DNA from: Rubrobacter sp.
Lineage (GTDB): Bacteria; Actinomycetota; Rubrobacteria; Rubrobacterales; Rubrobacteraceae
DNA length: 7,894 bases
Assembly: GCA_019247245.1 (NCBI GenBank)
Contig: JAFAPF010000397.1
Coordinates: forward strand, 1-7,894
Reading direction: 5' to 3'
Under the pieces are notes generated by a model. That model saw only the letters and a list, made by a program, of their open reading frames with translations, did no database searches and was not told the origin of the DNA. Position numbers and translations under genes: made by a program. Positions 1 through 5,003 of this stretch are shown here, in pieces (within the stretch, counting starts at the first letter, position 1; every line of letters begins with the position of its first letter).

Positions 1-657
1 ATCAGCGGCAATTTGTCGTGGTTTTGGGCCCTGATGTGGACCCCGGCAGCAGCCTCGGTGGTGGCGCGTCTGGTGCTCGGCGAGGGTTTCGCCGACGTGT
101 CGTTTCGCCTCGGGGGACGCCGGGGGTGGAAGGCGATCGGGTTGGCGCTGATCTTCCCGATCGTTGTTGGGCTGATCGCTTACGGCATCGCGTGGATGAC
201 CGGCCTGGTCGGGTTTAGTCCCAAGCTCATCGAGTTGGCCGCCCCGTACGTCGGGGACACCGCCTCCCCCATCGTTGTTTTCCTGATCAACCTTGCAGTG
301 GCCGCCACCATCATAACGATCTACAGCATCCGCACGGCTGCCGGCGAAGAGATCGGCTGGCGGGGGTACATGCTCACGCGCCTCATCGACGCTGAGGTGC
401 CCAAGCCCATTCTAGTAAGCGGCCTGATCTGGGGTCTCTGGCACGTGCCGCTCATCTTGGGAGGCGTCTACCTGGTGGGTCCGCCGCCACCCTTGGCGGC
501 TTTGCTGTCGATGGTCACAGCCACGGCTTTTAGCTTCGTGTTCGCGCGTCTGCGACTGGAGACGGGCACTGCCTGTCCGGCGATCGCGCTGCACGCGGCC
601 TGGAACGCCATAATCCAGGCCGCGTTCGATCCGGCGAGTACGGGCGCGCGGGGGTGA
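1..657 (+). CDS. CPBP-family intramembrane metalloprotease (partial at 5' end, frameshifted near 3' end)
   Basis: Multi-spanning membrane protein with the three motifs of the CPBP (CAAX protease and bacteriocin-processing, Abi) family. Counting from the TTG at 13, these are an EExxxR motif (E112, E113, R117), a WHVP motif with H144, and an HxxxN motif (H194, N198). In this family these residues form the membrane-embedded active site that cleaves peptides or prenylated substrates. Hydrophobic segments lie around residues 42-62, 86-104, 135-150 and 160-178. The frame is open to base 1 (codons for I-S-G-N before the TTG), so the true start is probably outside the window and the TTG at 13 is an unlikely start. 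The frame stops at 655-657 right after the third motif, but membrane-protein sequence continues in another frame (see 654-806). The family call is secure. The substrate cannot be told; immunity, prenyl-protein and regulatory roles all occur in the family. Confidence 0.88.
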   Translation: MSGNLSWFWALMWTPAAASVVARLVLGEGFADVSFRLGGRRGWKAIGLALIFPIVVGLIAYGIAWMTGLVGFSPKLIELAAPYVGDTASPIVVFLINLAVAATIITIYSIRTAAGEEIGWRGYMLTRLIDAEVPKPILVSGLIWGLWHVPLILGGVYLVGPPPPLAALLSMVTATAFSFVFARLRLETGTACPAIALHAAWNAIIQAAFDPASTGARG

Positions 658-806
658 AGCTATGGGTAGGCGAGTCGGGGATCCTCGTCGCGTTCACCAT
701 GATCGTTGCGGCCGTCATCTTCTCGCGCGGGCGCTGGACGATCCGCAGAGTACCCGAAGTGCGACAACAAACCGGTGTAGCACGCTCTGCACCCCAGACC
801 TCTTGA
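654..806 (+). pseudogene. Out-of-frame C-terminal tail of the CPBP protease
   Basis: Starting with the GTG at 654, an open frame encodes VKLWVGESGILVAFTMIVAA followed by VIFSRGRWTIRRVPE and a short tail, ending at TGA 804-806. A hydrophobic helix followed by an Arg-rich end is what a CPBP protein normally has after its HxxxN motif. The upstream frame reaches TGA at 655 directly after a run of five G (650-654). Restoring one G joins the two parts into a single protein with no other change. The restored stop would lie 2 nt before a GTG at 809 that could begin the next gene, as expected in an operon. Whether the missing G is a real mutation, a sequencing error or a slippage site cannot be decided from the sequence alone. 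Confidence 0.75.
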
Positions 807-828
807 CTGTGGCGCGGCTTGCGATGTT

Positions 829-1356
829 TTGATCGCGGCAGTCGTGGCTCTCTCGCTGCCGGGATGCGGGAATGGCAATGGAGCGTCGAGCGGCTCTACT
901 ATGCTGCCGAGCGACGTCATACTCACGCTCAGCGAGGTTAAGGAGGTCTTGCCCGAGATGACCCAGGAAACCGCCACGGGCGAGGACGAAACCGCCCTCG
1001 GCAACCCTACTGGCACCCGAAGCGTGACCTACGCGACCGATGACGGCTCGCAGAGGGTGGTGATCTCCGTGGATCAGTACCAGAGCTCTGAACAGGCGTC
1101 GTCCACCTACCAGGAGGCTGTTCAGGGGAGCAAGGAGGCTCCGGGAGGTGAGGGCGAAAACGTGTCCAATGTGGGTGAGAAGGCATTTATCGGCGTCAGC
1201 GCCCAGGGCAACGAGACACACGTTGGAGGCGGCGCGCTGTACGGAGACCTGATCTTAACTGTGACCATGGAGGGCTATGAGGGCACGAACGAGGACACAG
1301 CCAAGGTCACCCAGCTCATCCGTATGCAAGATGCTGCTGCCAAGCGAGTACTATAG
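829..1356 (+). CDS. Small secreted lipoprotein of unknown function, signal peptide apparently frameshifted
   Basis: The product has a hydrophobic stretch (IAAVVALSL) followed by LPGC, a plausible lipobox with the lipidated Cys at residue 13 counted from the TTG at 829. A Gly/Ser/Asn-rich linker follows, then an acidic, soluble domain of about 145 residues that should be anchored outside the membrane. The listed start is poor. It has no ribosome binding site, and the signal peptide lacks its positive N-region. In the frame beginning at GTG 809 the bases encode VARLAMF and then hit TGA at 830. Adding one T to the run of four at 827-830 fuses this to the lipoprotein, giving VARLAMFLIAAVVALSLPGC, a normal lipoprotein signal. 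I therefore infer a one-base loss here. I do not recognise the mature domain. It may be co-transcribed with the CPBP gene upstream. Confidence 0.7.
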   Translation: MIAAVVALSLPGCGNGNGASSGSTMLPSDVILTLSEVKEVLPEMTQETATGEDETALGNPTGTRSVTYATDDGSQRVVISVDQYQSSEQASSTYQEAVQGSKEAPGGEGENVSNVGEKAFIGVSAQGNETHVGGGALYGDLILTVTMEGYEGTNEDTAKVTQLIRMQDAAAKRVL

Positions 1357-1588
1357 CTTAACGTCTGAGAAGACCTCTTAGTGGTGAAGTTACATGCGGC
1401 ACTATGAATAAAGATACAAGGTGTGGATAACCTTGAACAAGCTCCTCTGATGTCCACTATCAGTCCTAGCTCTAGGGCAATGGTACGGGCCGCTCGGGGG
1501 CCGGGCCCTCCTTTCAGCGTAATCAGCTAGCCTGATCCTTCTCTCTTTCCCACCATCTACTCCTAGACGTAGGGGGAGGACCTATCGC

Positions 1589-2242
1589 TTATTCATCTGC
1601 ATTGAACAGGAAAGCTCTGAAGGCATACCTGCCTGGTGGGAGGTCCTCCGGGCGGAGGGTGATGCTCAGTGTGTGGAGGAACGATAGGTGGGTGTGGGGG
1701 GCCTGGGTGGGATTCTTCCTTAGGAGATGTATGCTGCGGAACGTCTTCCATCTTCGAAGGAGTGCTAGCTGAGACCTCAGTTGCCACTGTGCCACCGCCA
1801 TAGGACGAGATCGCTGGTACGGTTGATGCAGCATCAGGCTGCCCCTGTGATAGAGGCGCTGCTGCAGTTTTGTAAGTCGATGTTGCATCGGAAGCAGGAA
1901 GCGCCGCCGAATCGAACCTGATGGGCACATTAGCCAGCGACCTACTATTAGTAATAGTTCGCTGAGTGCTGGGCGGTTCTGGAGCAGCACCACTTTGTTC
2001 TCCTCCCACACCGTCCAGGGCGAGAGCGGACCGTACAACAACGGGGATCTGGTTGAGCTGCTCCTCCAGCTTTGGAGTCTGCAAACCTATCTGCTCTAGG
2101 TCCTGACAGTGCTGCTCATTGGCTCCTGGTGGATAATAGGCTTATAGGTGGCATTTGGCCACCAGGTGAAGAGAGTCGTGCCCGCCGCGAGGGCAGCAGC
2201 GCACAGAAGTCCGAAGCGCACACTTGCGAGACCGAAAAGCAA
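1589..2242 (-). pseudogene. Decayed membrane-anchored protein with Pro/Ser/Thr-rich linker
   Basis: Three pieces of one protein can be read on the minus strand. The N-terminal piece (open from 2323; TTG at 2242 or GTG at 2221 are possible starts) gives a transmembrane or signal-anchor segment, FGLLCAAALAAGTTLF, then WWPNATYKPI, and ends at TAG 2096-2098. The middle piece lies in another frame and begins near 2135 with PPGANEQ. It runs through about 140 residues rich in Pro, Ala, Ser and Thr, typical of an extracellular linker. The last piece returns to the first frame and ends SITLRPEDLPPGRYAFRAFL and NADE before TAA 1589-1591. The second shift fits one extra base in the six-C run (plus strand G run at 1696-1701). 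The first shift lies within about 2098-2144. I do not recognise the family. The intact form was probably a single-pass surface protein. Confidence 0.6.
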
Positions 2243-2412
2243 GGTAGGCTTTTTTCGGCTAGCTCCACATCTTAAGATAGCCTCGCGGCGAGGTGGGCGT
2301 GAACTGGCCTCAACTCGAGGTGTCTATCCATTTTGTGACTTTCTCACTCTCAAGGCGTCCCCTGAGAGATATCGCTCACGCTACACTCCCAGCATATACA
2401 GATTATTAGGGA

Positions 2413-2437
2413 TATATGTGCTTTAGAGCACAATATA
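2413..2437. repeat. Hairpin-forming inverted repeat
   Basis: The core TGTGCT-TTAG-AGCACA (2417-2432) is a perfect 6-bp stem with a 4-base loop. It extends by four more A/T pairs on each side if one A (2433) bulges out. No T-run follows on either strand at a terminator-like distance, so an operator or structural role is as likely as termination. Confidence 0.45.
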
Positions 2438-2442
2438 ACTAA

Positions 2443-2470
2443 GTTTAATGAGAACTGTTTAATGAGAACT
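2443..2470. repeat. Tandem 14-bp direct repeat
   Basis: GTTTAATGAGAACT occurs twice back to back (2443-2456 and 2457-2470) without mismatch, inside the AT-rich stretch. Its function is unknown. Short iterated sites of this kind can bind a regulator or replication protein, but two copies are too few to argue for an origin. Confidence 0.8.
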
Positions 2471-2482
2471 AGGTTAAATAAT

Positions 2483-2500
2483 ACGCTTACGACGCTTACG
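2483..2500. repeat. Tandem 9-bp direct repeat
   Basis: ACGCTTACG is present twice in tandem at 2483-2491 and 2492-2500, 12 bp after the 14-bp tandem repeat. It is seen directly in the sequence. Replication slippage or a paired protein-binding site would both explain it. Confidence 0.75.
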
Positions 2501-2798
2501 ACAAGGCGCTGAAACAAGTGATGTTATATACCGAAAACTTGTCGGCTGCTGGGAGCTTGTAACGCTATGGAGTACCTCGTTGCCTAGTAGTGGAGTCTTC
2601 TCGGAACCTCGCGTTTTCAGGTCTGAGGCGGACTAGCCCGCGCTTGGTAGACCATCGCCCCGTTGATGAAGCCATGGGCCGCTTAGGCCGAATGTTCTCG
2701 AAGCCCTCCTGAGCCTCGTTGTGGGGTGGTACGGAGCAGGCAGGACCGGAGAAGAGAAATGACCGATCCACGTTTTCCCTACAAATCAGGTTTTTAGG

Positions 2799-2847
2799 GC
2801 GCGCTCGGCAGGACTCGAGCCTGCGACCTTCTGATTCGTAGCCAGAC
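2799..2847 (-). repeat. Partial tRNA-Arg copy, candidate att site
   Basis: This segment matches the minus-strand tRNA-Arg(ACG) at 4106-4154. It includes the acceptor 3' strand, the T arm, the variable region and the anticodon stem-loop, and it ends at tRNA position 26. There are two mismatches. One (2819) turns the conserved T54 into C. The other (2842) turns the 31-39 A-T pair into G-T. The D arm and 5' acceptor strand are missing, so it cannot form a tRNA. A weak resemblance to the rest of the gene (AGCT...TAC at 2849-2859) leaves open that it is a degraded full copy with an internal deletion. Confidence 0.85.
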
Positions 2848-2872
2848 TAGCTCAAATACAAGGGGTGACACC

Positions 2873-2952
2873 GAGGGACATAGGGAGACAAAATAGCCTT
2901 TTTATCGGCAATTGAGCACTTCTACGGGGACAAGGAGGGATAGGGAGAGACA
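2873..2952. repeat. Imperfect purine-rich direct repeats
   Basis: GAGGGACATAGGGAGACA (2873-2890) and GAGGGATAGGGAGAGACA (2935-2952) share most positions with two small indels and are 62 bp apart. They sit just inside the islet, beside the partial tRNA-Arg copy. Integrase arm-type sites are short direct repeats in such positions, but that role is only an inference here. The segment is purine-rich, so chance similarity is also possible. Confidence 0.45.
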
Positions 2953-2998
2953 CAGGGTTGTGGCACCATTGCGGTACGAAAGCCTCGCTGACTTATAG

Positions 2999-3048
2999 TG
3001 CTGGAGGTGGGACTCGAACCCCCACTCCCCGGGGAGAACCGGATTTTG
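2999..3048 (-). pseudogene. tRNA-Leu(CAA)-like 3' fragment
   Basis: The minus strand reads C34-A-A-A-A (anticodon CAA and its 3' neighbours), then TCCGG (anticodon 3' strand). A long variable arm that folds on itself follows (CTCCCC/GGGGAG), then GGTTCGAGT of the T loop, then CTCCAGC-A, which would be the 3' acceptor strand and discriminator. A long variable arm with CAA points to tRNA-Leu. Upstream of position 34 the sequence is not tRNA-like: position 33 is C instead of T, and there is no D arm or 5' acceptor. The T stem has one mismatch or extra G. It cannot be functional. Its extent, from the anticodon to the 3' end, is that of a tRNA attachment site. Confidence 0.62.
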
Positions 3049-3154
3049 GGGCCTAGCCGGTTCGTTTATCGTTGTTCATGGTTGTTTGGAAATCGGCTTA
3101 CAAACCAAATTCTCACATTTAGGGTTGTTCATTGCTCACCGTCGTTTGTGGTGG

Positions 3155-3185
3155 GTTGGTGTACTAATTGGTGCAGTTGGTGTAC
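3155..3185. promoter_or_regulatory. Paired 10-bp direct repeats upstream of the dehydrogenase gene
   Basis: GTTGGTGTAC occurs at 3155-3164 and 3176-3185, a 21-bp period, which is two helical turns and puts both copies on the same DNA face. The core TTGGTG appears a third time between them (3168-3173). They lie 84-114 bp before the dehydrogenase start and could be an operator. No convincing promoter hexamers were found around them. Confidence 0.35.
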
Positions 3186-3255
3186 AGCTCGTCGAACCTG
3201 TGTGGGGCGTTTTTGAGTGTGATAATAGCGAGAATGCAGAACATGAGCATCTTCT

Positions 3256-3262
3256 GAGGGAG
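3256..3262 (+). promoter_or_regulatory. Ribosome binding site fixing the dehydrogenase start
   Basis: GAGGGAG lies 6 nt before ATG 3269 and is a good Shine-Dalgarno match. This decides the start in favour of 3269 over an in-frame start at 3086, which would add 61 residues unlike any part of the SDR fold. Confidence 0.75.
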
Positions 3263-3268
3263 TTGACT

Positions 3269-4063
3269 ATGGACCTATCGCTCGACGGAAAAATAGCCAT
3301 CGTAACGGGTGGTAGCGCAGGTATAGGTCGCGGTATCTCTGAGGCATTAGTGGATGAAGGATGTCACGTTTGCATCTGTTCCCGCCATGAAGGTGAGGTG
3401 CGGCAGGCTGCAAAGGAGTTGGAAGACCGCAGCGCTGATGACGTTCACACGCTGGGAGTCGTCGCTGACTTGACCAATGAAGCAGACCGCCAAAAGCTGG
3501 TGGACGAGACGGTGCGCACGTTTAGCACGGTCGATATTCTCGTCAACAACGCTGGAACGTTGAGTGCTGGGGAAACACTTGAGGATTGGAGGAGTCTTTT
3601 CGAGCTGAACTTGTTCGCCGTGGTGGATCTCGTCGATAGAGTCGTCCCCTACATGCAAGAGAAGAGCTGGGGACGCATCATCAACATATCCTCAGAGAAT
3701 GGAGAGCAACCCTACCCGGACATGATCCCCTACAGCGCCACGAAAGGTGCGCTGAACAACTTCTCCAAGGGTTTATCTAAGCGGCACGCCGAAGACGGTA
3801 TTCTTGTAAATATGGTGAGCCCCGCCTTTATCGAAACCCCACTTGTGGAAGCCATGATGGAGGAGGCTGCCGAAGAACAAGGGATTACTAAAGAGGAGGC
3901 GGTGCAGCAGTTCTTGGAAAACAACCGGCCGAATATCGAACTCAAGCGACCTGGCCGTAGCGATGAAGTGGGAGCACTGGTGGCGTTCTTAGCGTCGGAG
4001 AAGGCGTCTTTTATTAACGGGGCGAACTACCGGATCGACGGTGGGTCGGTGGCGTCTGTATAG
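3269..4063 (+). CDS. Short-chain dehydrogenase/reductase (FabG-like SDR)
   Basis: A 264-residue classical SDR, the usual length for the family. It has the cofactor-binding TGGSAGIG (residues 13-20), a nucleotide-pocket SRH with R39 suggesting NADP(H) preference, and NNAG (93-96). The catalytic tetrad is N114, S142, Y155 and K159, with the spacing of FabG, and the C-terminal end is INGANYRIDGG. The enzyme should be a soluble NAD(P)-dependent oxidoreductase reducing a ketone or oxidising an alcohol. The substrate is not predictable, and FabG-like 3-oxoacyl reduction is only the nearest well-known activity. The start at 3269 is supported by a good ribosome binding site. The gene stands alone between a tRNA-Leu fragment and a tRNA-Arg gene, inside the duplicated tRNA ends, and its codons look less GC-rich than those of the genes to the right. 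That fits acquisition by transfer. Confidence 0.93.
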   Translation: MDLSLDGKIAIVTGGSAGIGRGISEALVDEGCHVCICSRHEGEVRQAAKELEDRSADDVHTLGVVADLTNEADRQKLVDETVRTFSTVDILVNNAGTLSAGETLEDWRSLFELNLFAVVDLVDRVVPYMQEKSWGRIINISSENGEQPYPDMIPYSATKGALNNFSKGLSKRHAEDGILVNMVSPAFIETPLVEAMMEEAAEEQGITKEEAVQQFLENNRPNIELKRPGRSDEVGALVAFLASEKASFINGANYRIDGGSVASV

Positions 4064-4084
4064 AGTATGTAGGGCGCCTGGAGA

Positions 4085-4106
4085 CTGCTGAAAGGATTTT
4101 CAGTAG
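4085..4106. terminator. Hairpin between the convergent dehydrogenase and tRNA-Arg genes
   Basis: CTGCTGAAA (4085-4093) and TTTCAGTAG (4098-4106) pair over nine positions with one G-T wobble and a four-base loop. The hairpin sits 21 bp after the dehydrogenase stop and directly abuts the tRNA 3' end. No T-run follows on either side, so it may act as a two-way weak terminator or as a tRNA 3'-processing stop. Confidence 0.45.
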
Positions 4107-4180
4107 CGCGCTCGGCAGGACTCGAACCTGCGACCTTCTGATTCGTAGTCAGACGCTCTGTCCAGCTGAGCTACGAGCGC
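4107..4180 (-). tRNA. tRNA-Arg (anticodon ACG)
   Basis: The minus strand folds into a full cloverleaf. The acceptor GCGCTCG pairs with CGAGCGC, the D arm is GCTC/GAGC, and the anticodon stem is TCTGA/TCAGA with loop CTACGAA (A34 C35 G36). The variable region is AGGTC, and the T arm is GCAGG-TTCGAGT-CCTGC. The discriminator is G, and CCA is not encoded (CTA follows). A34 would be edited to inosine by TadA to read CGU, CGC and CGA codons. Part of this gene is duplicated at 2799-2847, so it appears to have served as an integration site. Confidence 0.97.
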
Positions 4181-4204
4181 GTGTGGCTTGCCTGTAGCAT
4201 GCAT

Positions 4205-4233
4205 ATGATACCGCCGAAGTGGTGGATGCTCAA
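4205..4233 (-). promoter_or_regulatory. Promoter of tRNA-Arg
   Basis: On the minus strand TTGAGC (4228-4233) and TATCAT (4205-4210) are separated by 17 bp, close to the sigma-70-type -35 and -10 consensus. The predicted start lies roughly 18 bp before the mature tRNA 5' end at 4180, a normal leader for processing by RNase P. Confidence 0.6.
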
Positions 4234-4256
4234 CGCAGGGGGCGTCAGCGAGAAGG

Positions 4257-4276
4257 TATACTTTACTTCTTGAAGT
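4257..4276 (+). promoter_or_regulatory. -10 box and small inverted repeat upstream of the response regulator
   Basis: TATACT at 4257-4262 matches the -10 consensus in five of six positions. The expected start (about 4269) gives a 48-nt leader. No good -35 is visible. A short inverted repeat ACTTC-TT-GAAGT (4265-4276) overlaps the predicted start and could be an operator, perhaps for autoregulation. Confidence 0.4.
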
Positions 4277-4316
4277 TGTCGAGGAGAGTAGTGCGAGAGA
4301 AAGCGGTTCAGGCGTC

Positions 4317-5003
4317 GTGAGCGCGTCCATTTTGCTCGTGATAGGGGACGACGAAGAGCGATTGCGCCTTCGGCGAGCACTTTCGGGGGAGGGGTGGCGG
4401 GTGATACCCGCAGGCTCTGCTGCCCAGGCCCAGCAGATGGCTGCCCAGCAGAGTTTCGAGATCGCGGTCGTGGACAACCGGCTGCCCGACGAGCGGGGGT
4501 TTCGCGTGGTCAGCGCGGTAGGGGGTCCCGGTGTTTCGACGGTAGCCTTACTGCGGGATGAGGACACGATGGAGCGCATCGTAGGCATCGAGCTCGGCGC
4601 GGACTACTATATGCGCTCCCCGGTCAATCCGCGTGAGCTCGTGGCGCGGGTGAAGCAGATCTTGCGCAAAAGAGAGCGCGCGGGAGAAGAGGCCTCCGGC
4701 CGCCTCTATGTGGGCGACCTCGAGATCGACCCAGATCTCGTCGAGGTGCGAAGGGGAGACCGCAAGATACGGCTCTCGCCGCGCGAGTTCAAGCTTCTCT
4801 ACACGCTAGCCAAAAGCCCAGGGCGCGTCTTTCAGCGCGTCTCGCTTCTCAGACAGGTCTGGGGTGAGGATGAATATATCGATGAGCGTACCGTCAACGT
4901 CTACGTCCAGCGCCTTCGTGCCAAGCTTGGTGGCAACCCTGACGAACCCGAGATCATAGAGACCGTTCGGGGGTTCGGCTACCGGTTAAGAAGGCCCGGT
5001 TAG
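4317..5003 (+). CDS. OmpR/PhoB-type response regulator with atypical receiver domain
   Basis: A 228-residue DNA-binding response regulator of normal family length. The N-terminal receiver (about 4-118) keeps the phospho-acceptor Asp at D53 (VVDNRLP) and one acidic residue, D11. Three hallmark positions are changed. The first acidic residue of the usual pair is G10. The switch Thr/Ser after strand 4 is Leu (VALLR, L78-L79). The conserved Lys of the KPF motif is Ser (RSPV, S101). The C-terminal winged helix (about 129-226) is well conserved: LSPREFKLLYTL, the recognition-helix region RTVNVYVQRLRAKL, and the wing GFGYRL. It should bind DNA and control transcription, possibly without classical phosphorylation. 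No histidine kinase gene is adjacent. The GTG start is supported by fold length, not by a strong ribosome binding site. The stop overlaps that of the convergent gene. Confidence 0.92.
   Translation: MSASILLVIGDDEERLRLRRALSGEGWRVIPAGSAAQAQQMAAQQSFEIAVVDNRLPDERGFRVVSAVGGPGVSTVALLRDEDTMERIVGIELGADYYMRSPVNPRELVARVKQILRKRERAGEEASGRLYVGDLEIDPDLVEVRRGDRKIRLSPREFKLLYTLAKSPGRVFQRVSLLRQVWGEDEYIDERTVNVYVQRLRAKLGGNPDEPEIIETVRGFGYRLRRPG

Larger units (their letters stand above)
2243..2798. other. Non-coding, partly AT-rich stretch
   Basis: No convincing gene lies here. Its left end (2243-2323) is still open in the frame of the decayed protein on the minus strand and may hold its original start. A 13-bp inverted repeat (CCTCGC-G-GCGAGG) sits at 2281-2293. 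From about 2380 to 2540 the base composition turns clearly AT-rich compared with the flanks, and that segment holds a hairpin and two short tandem repeats listed separately. A 68-residue open frame on the minus strand (2565-2771) has no ribosome binding site and no recognisable motif, so I do not call it. Confidence 0.6.
2799..4154. mobile_element. Putative integrated islet bounded by a tRNA-Arg 3'-end duplication
   Basis: The two ends are 49-bp direct repeats (2799-2847 and 4106-4154; 47 identical bases, offset 1307 bp). The right copy is part of the complete tRNA-Arg gene. The left copy is the displaced 3' part of that gene (tRNA position 26 to the discriminator plus one base). Tyrosine-recombinase elements that target tRNA genes keep one intact tRNA at one end and leave a 3' fragment at the other, in the same orientation, exactly as seen. 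Content: purine-rich direct repeats near the left end, a tRNA-Leu-like 3' fragment, and one intact dehydrogenase gene. No integrase, excisionase or replication gene is visible, so this is a remnant, a cargo-only islet mobilised in trans, or an old tRNA duplication with other causes. Confidence 0.6.

Noticed and set aside
715..1221. 168-codon minus-strand frame opposite the lipoprotein gene
   Set aside because: It is the antisense of a gene with clear lipoprotein features, is rich in Arg and Ala as shadows of GC-rich genes are, and has no motif.
1486..1512. GC-rich inverted repeat (GGGCC...GGCCC) as a terminator of the decayed minus-strand gene
   Set aside because: The stem is short, the loop large and no T-run follows on the minus strand.
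1589..2041. 150-codon minus-strand frame taken as an intact gene
   Set aside because: Only its last 30 or so residues look like real protein; the Trp/Arg/Leu-rich remainder reads as the shadow of the Pro/Ser/Thr-rich frame.
2565..2771. 68-codon minus-strand frame, with a nearby short reading HGFINGAMVYQ that resembles an SDR C-terminus
   Set aside because: The resemblance covers only about ten residues between stops and there is no ribosome binding site; too weak to call a second SDR remnant.
2873..3185. A CRISPR array among the short repeats
   Set aside because: The repeats are too few, too short and unevenly spaced, and no cas gene is near.
2998..3216. Open frame of 72 codons on the plus strand
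   Set aside because: Its first part is the antisense of the tRNA-Leu-like fragment and the rest shows no protein-like signal.
3086..3268. N-terminal extension of the dehydrogenase (in-frame start at 3086)
   Set aside because: The extra 61 residues do not belong to the SDR fold, and ATG 3269 has a good ribosome binding site and gives the normal family start.
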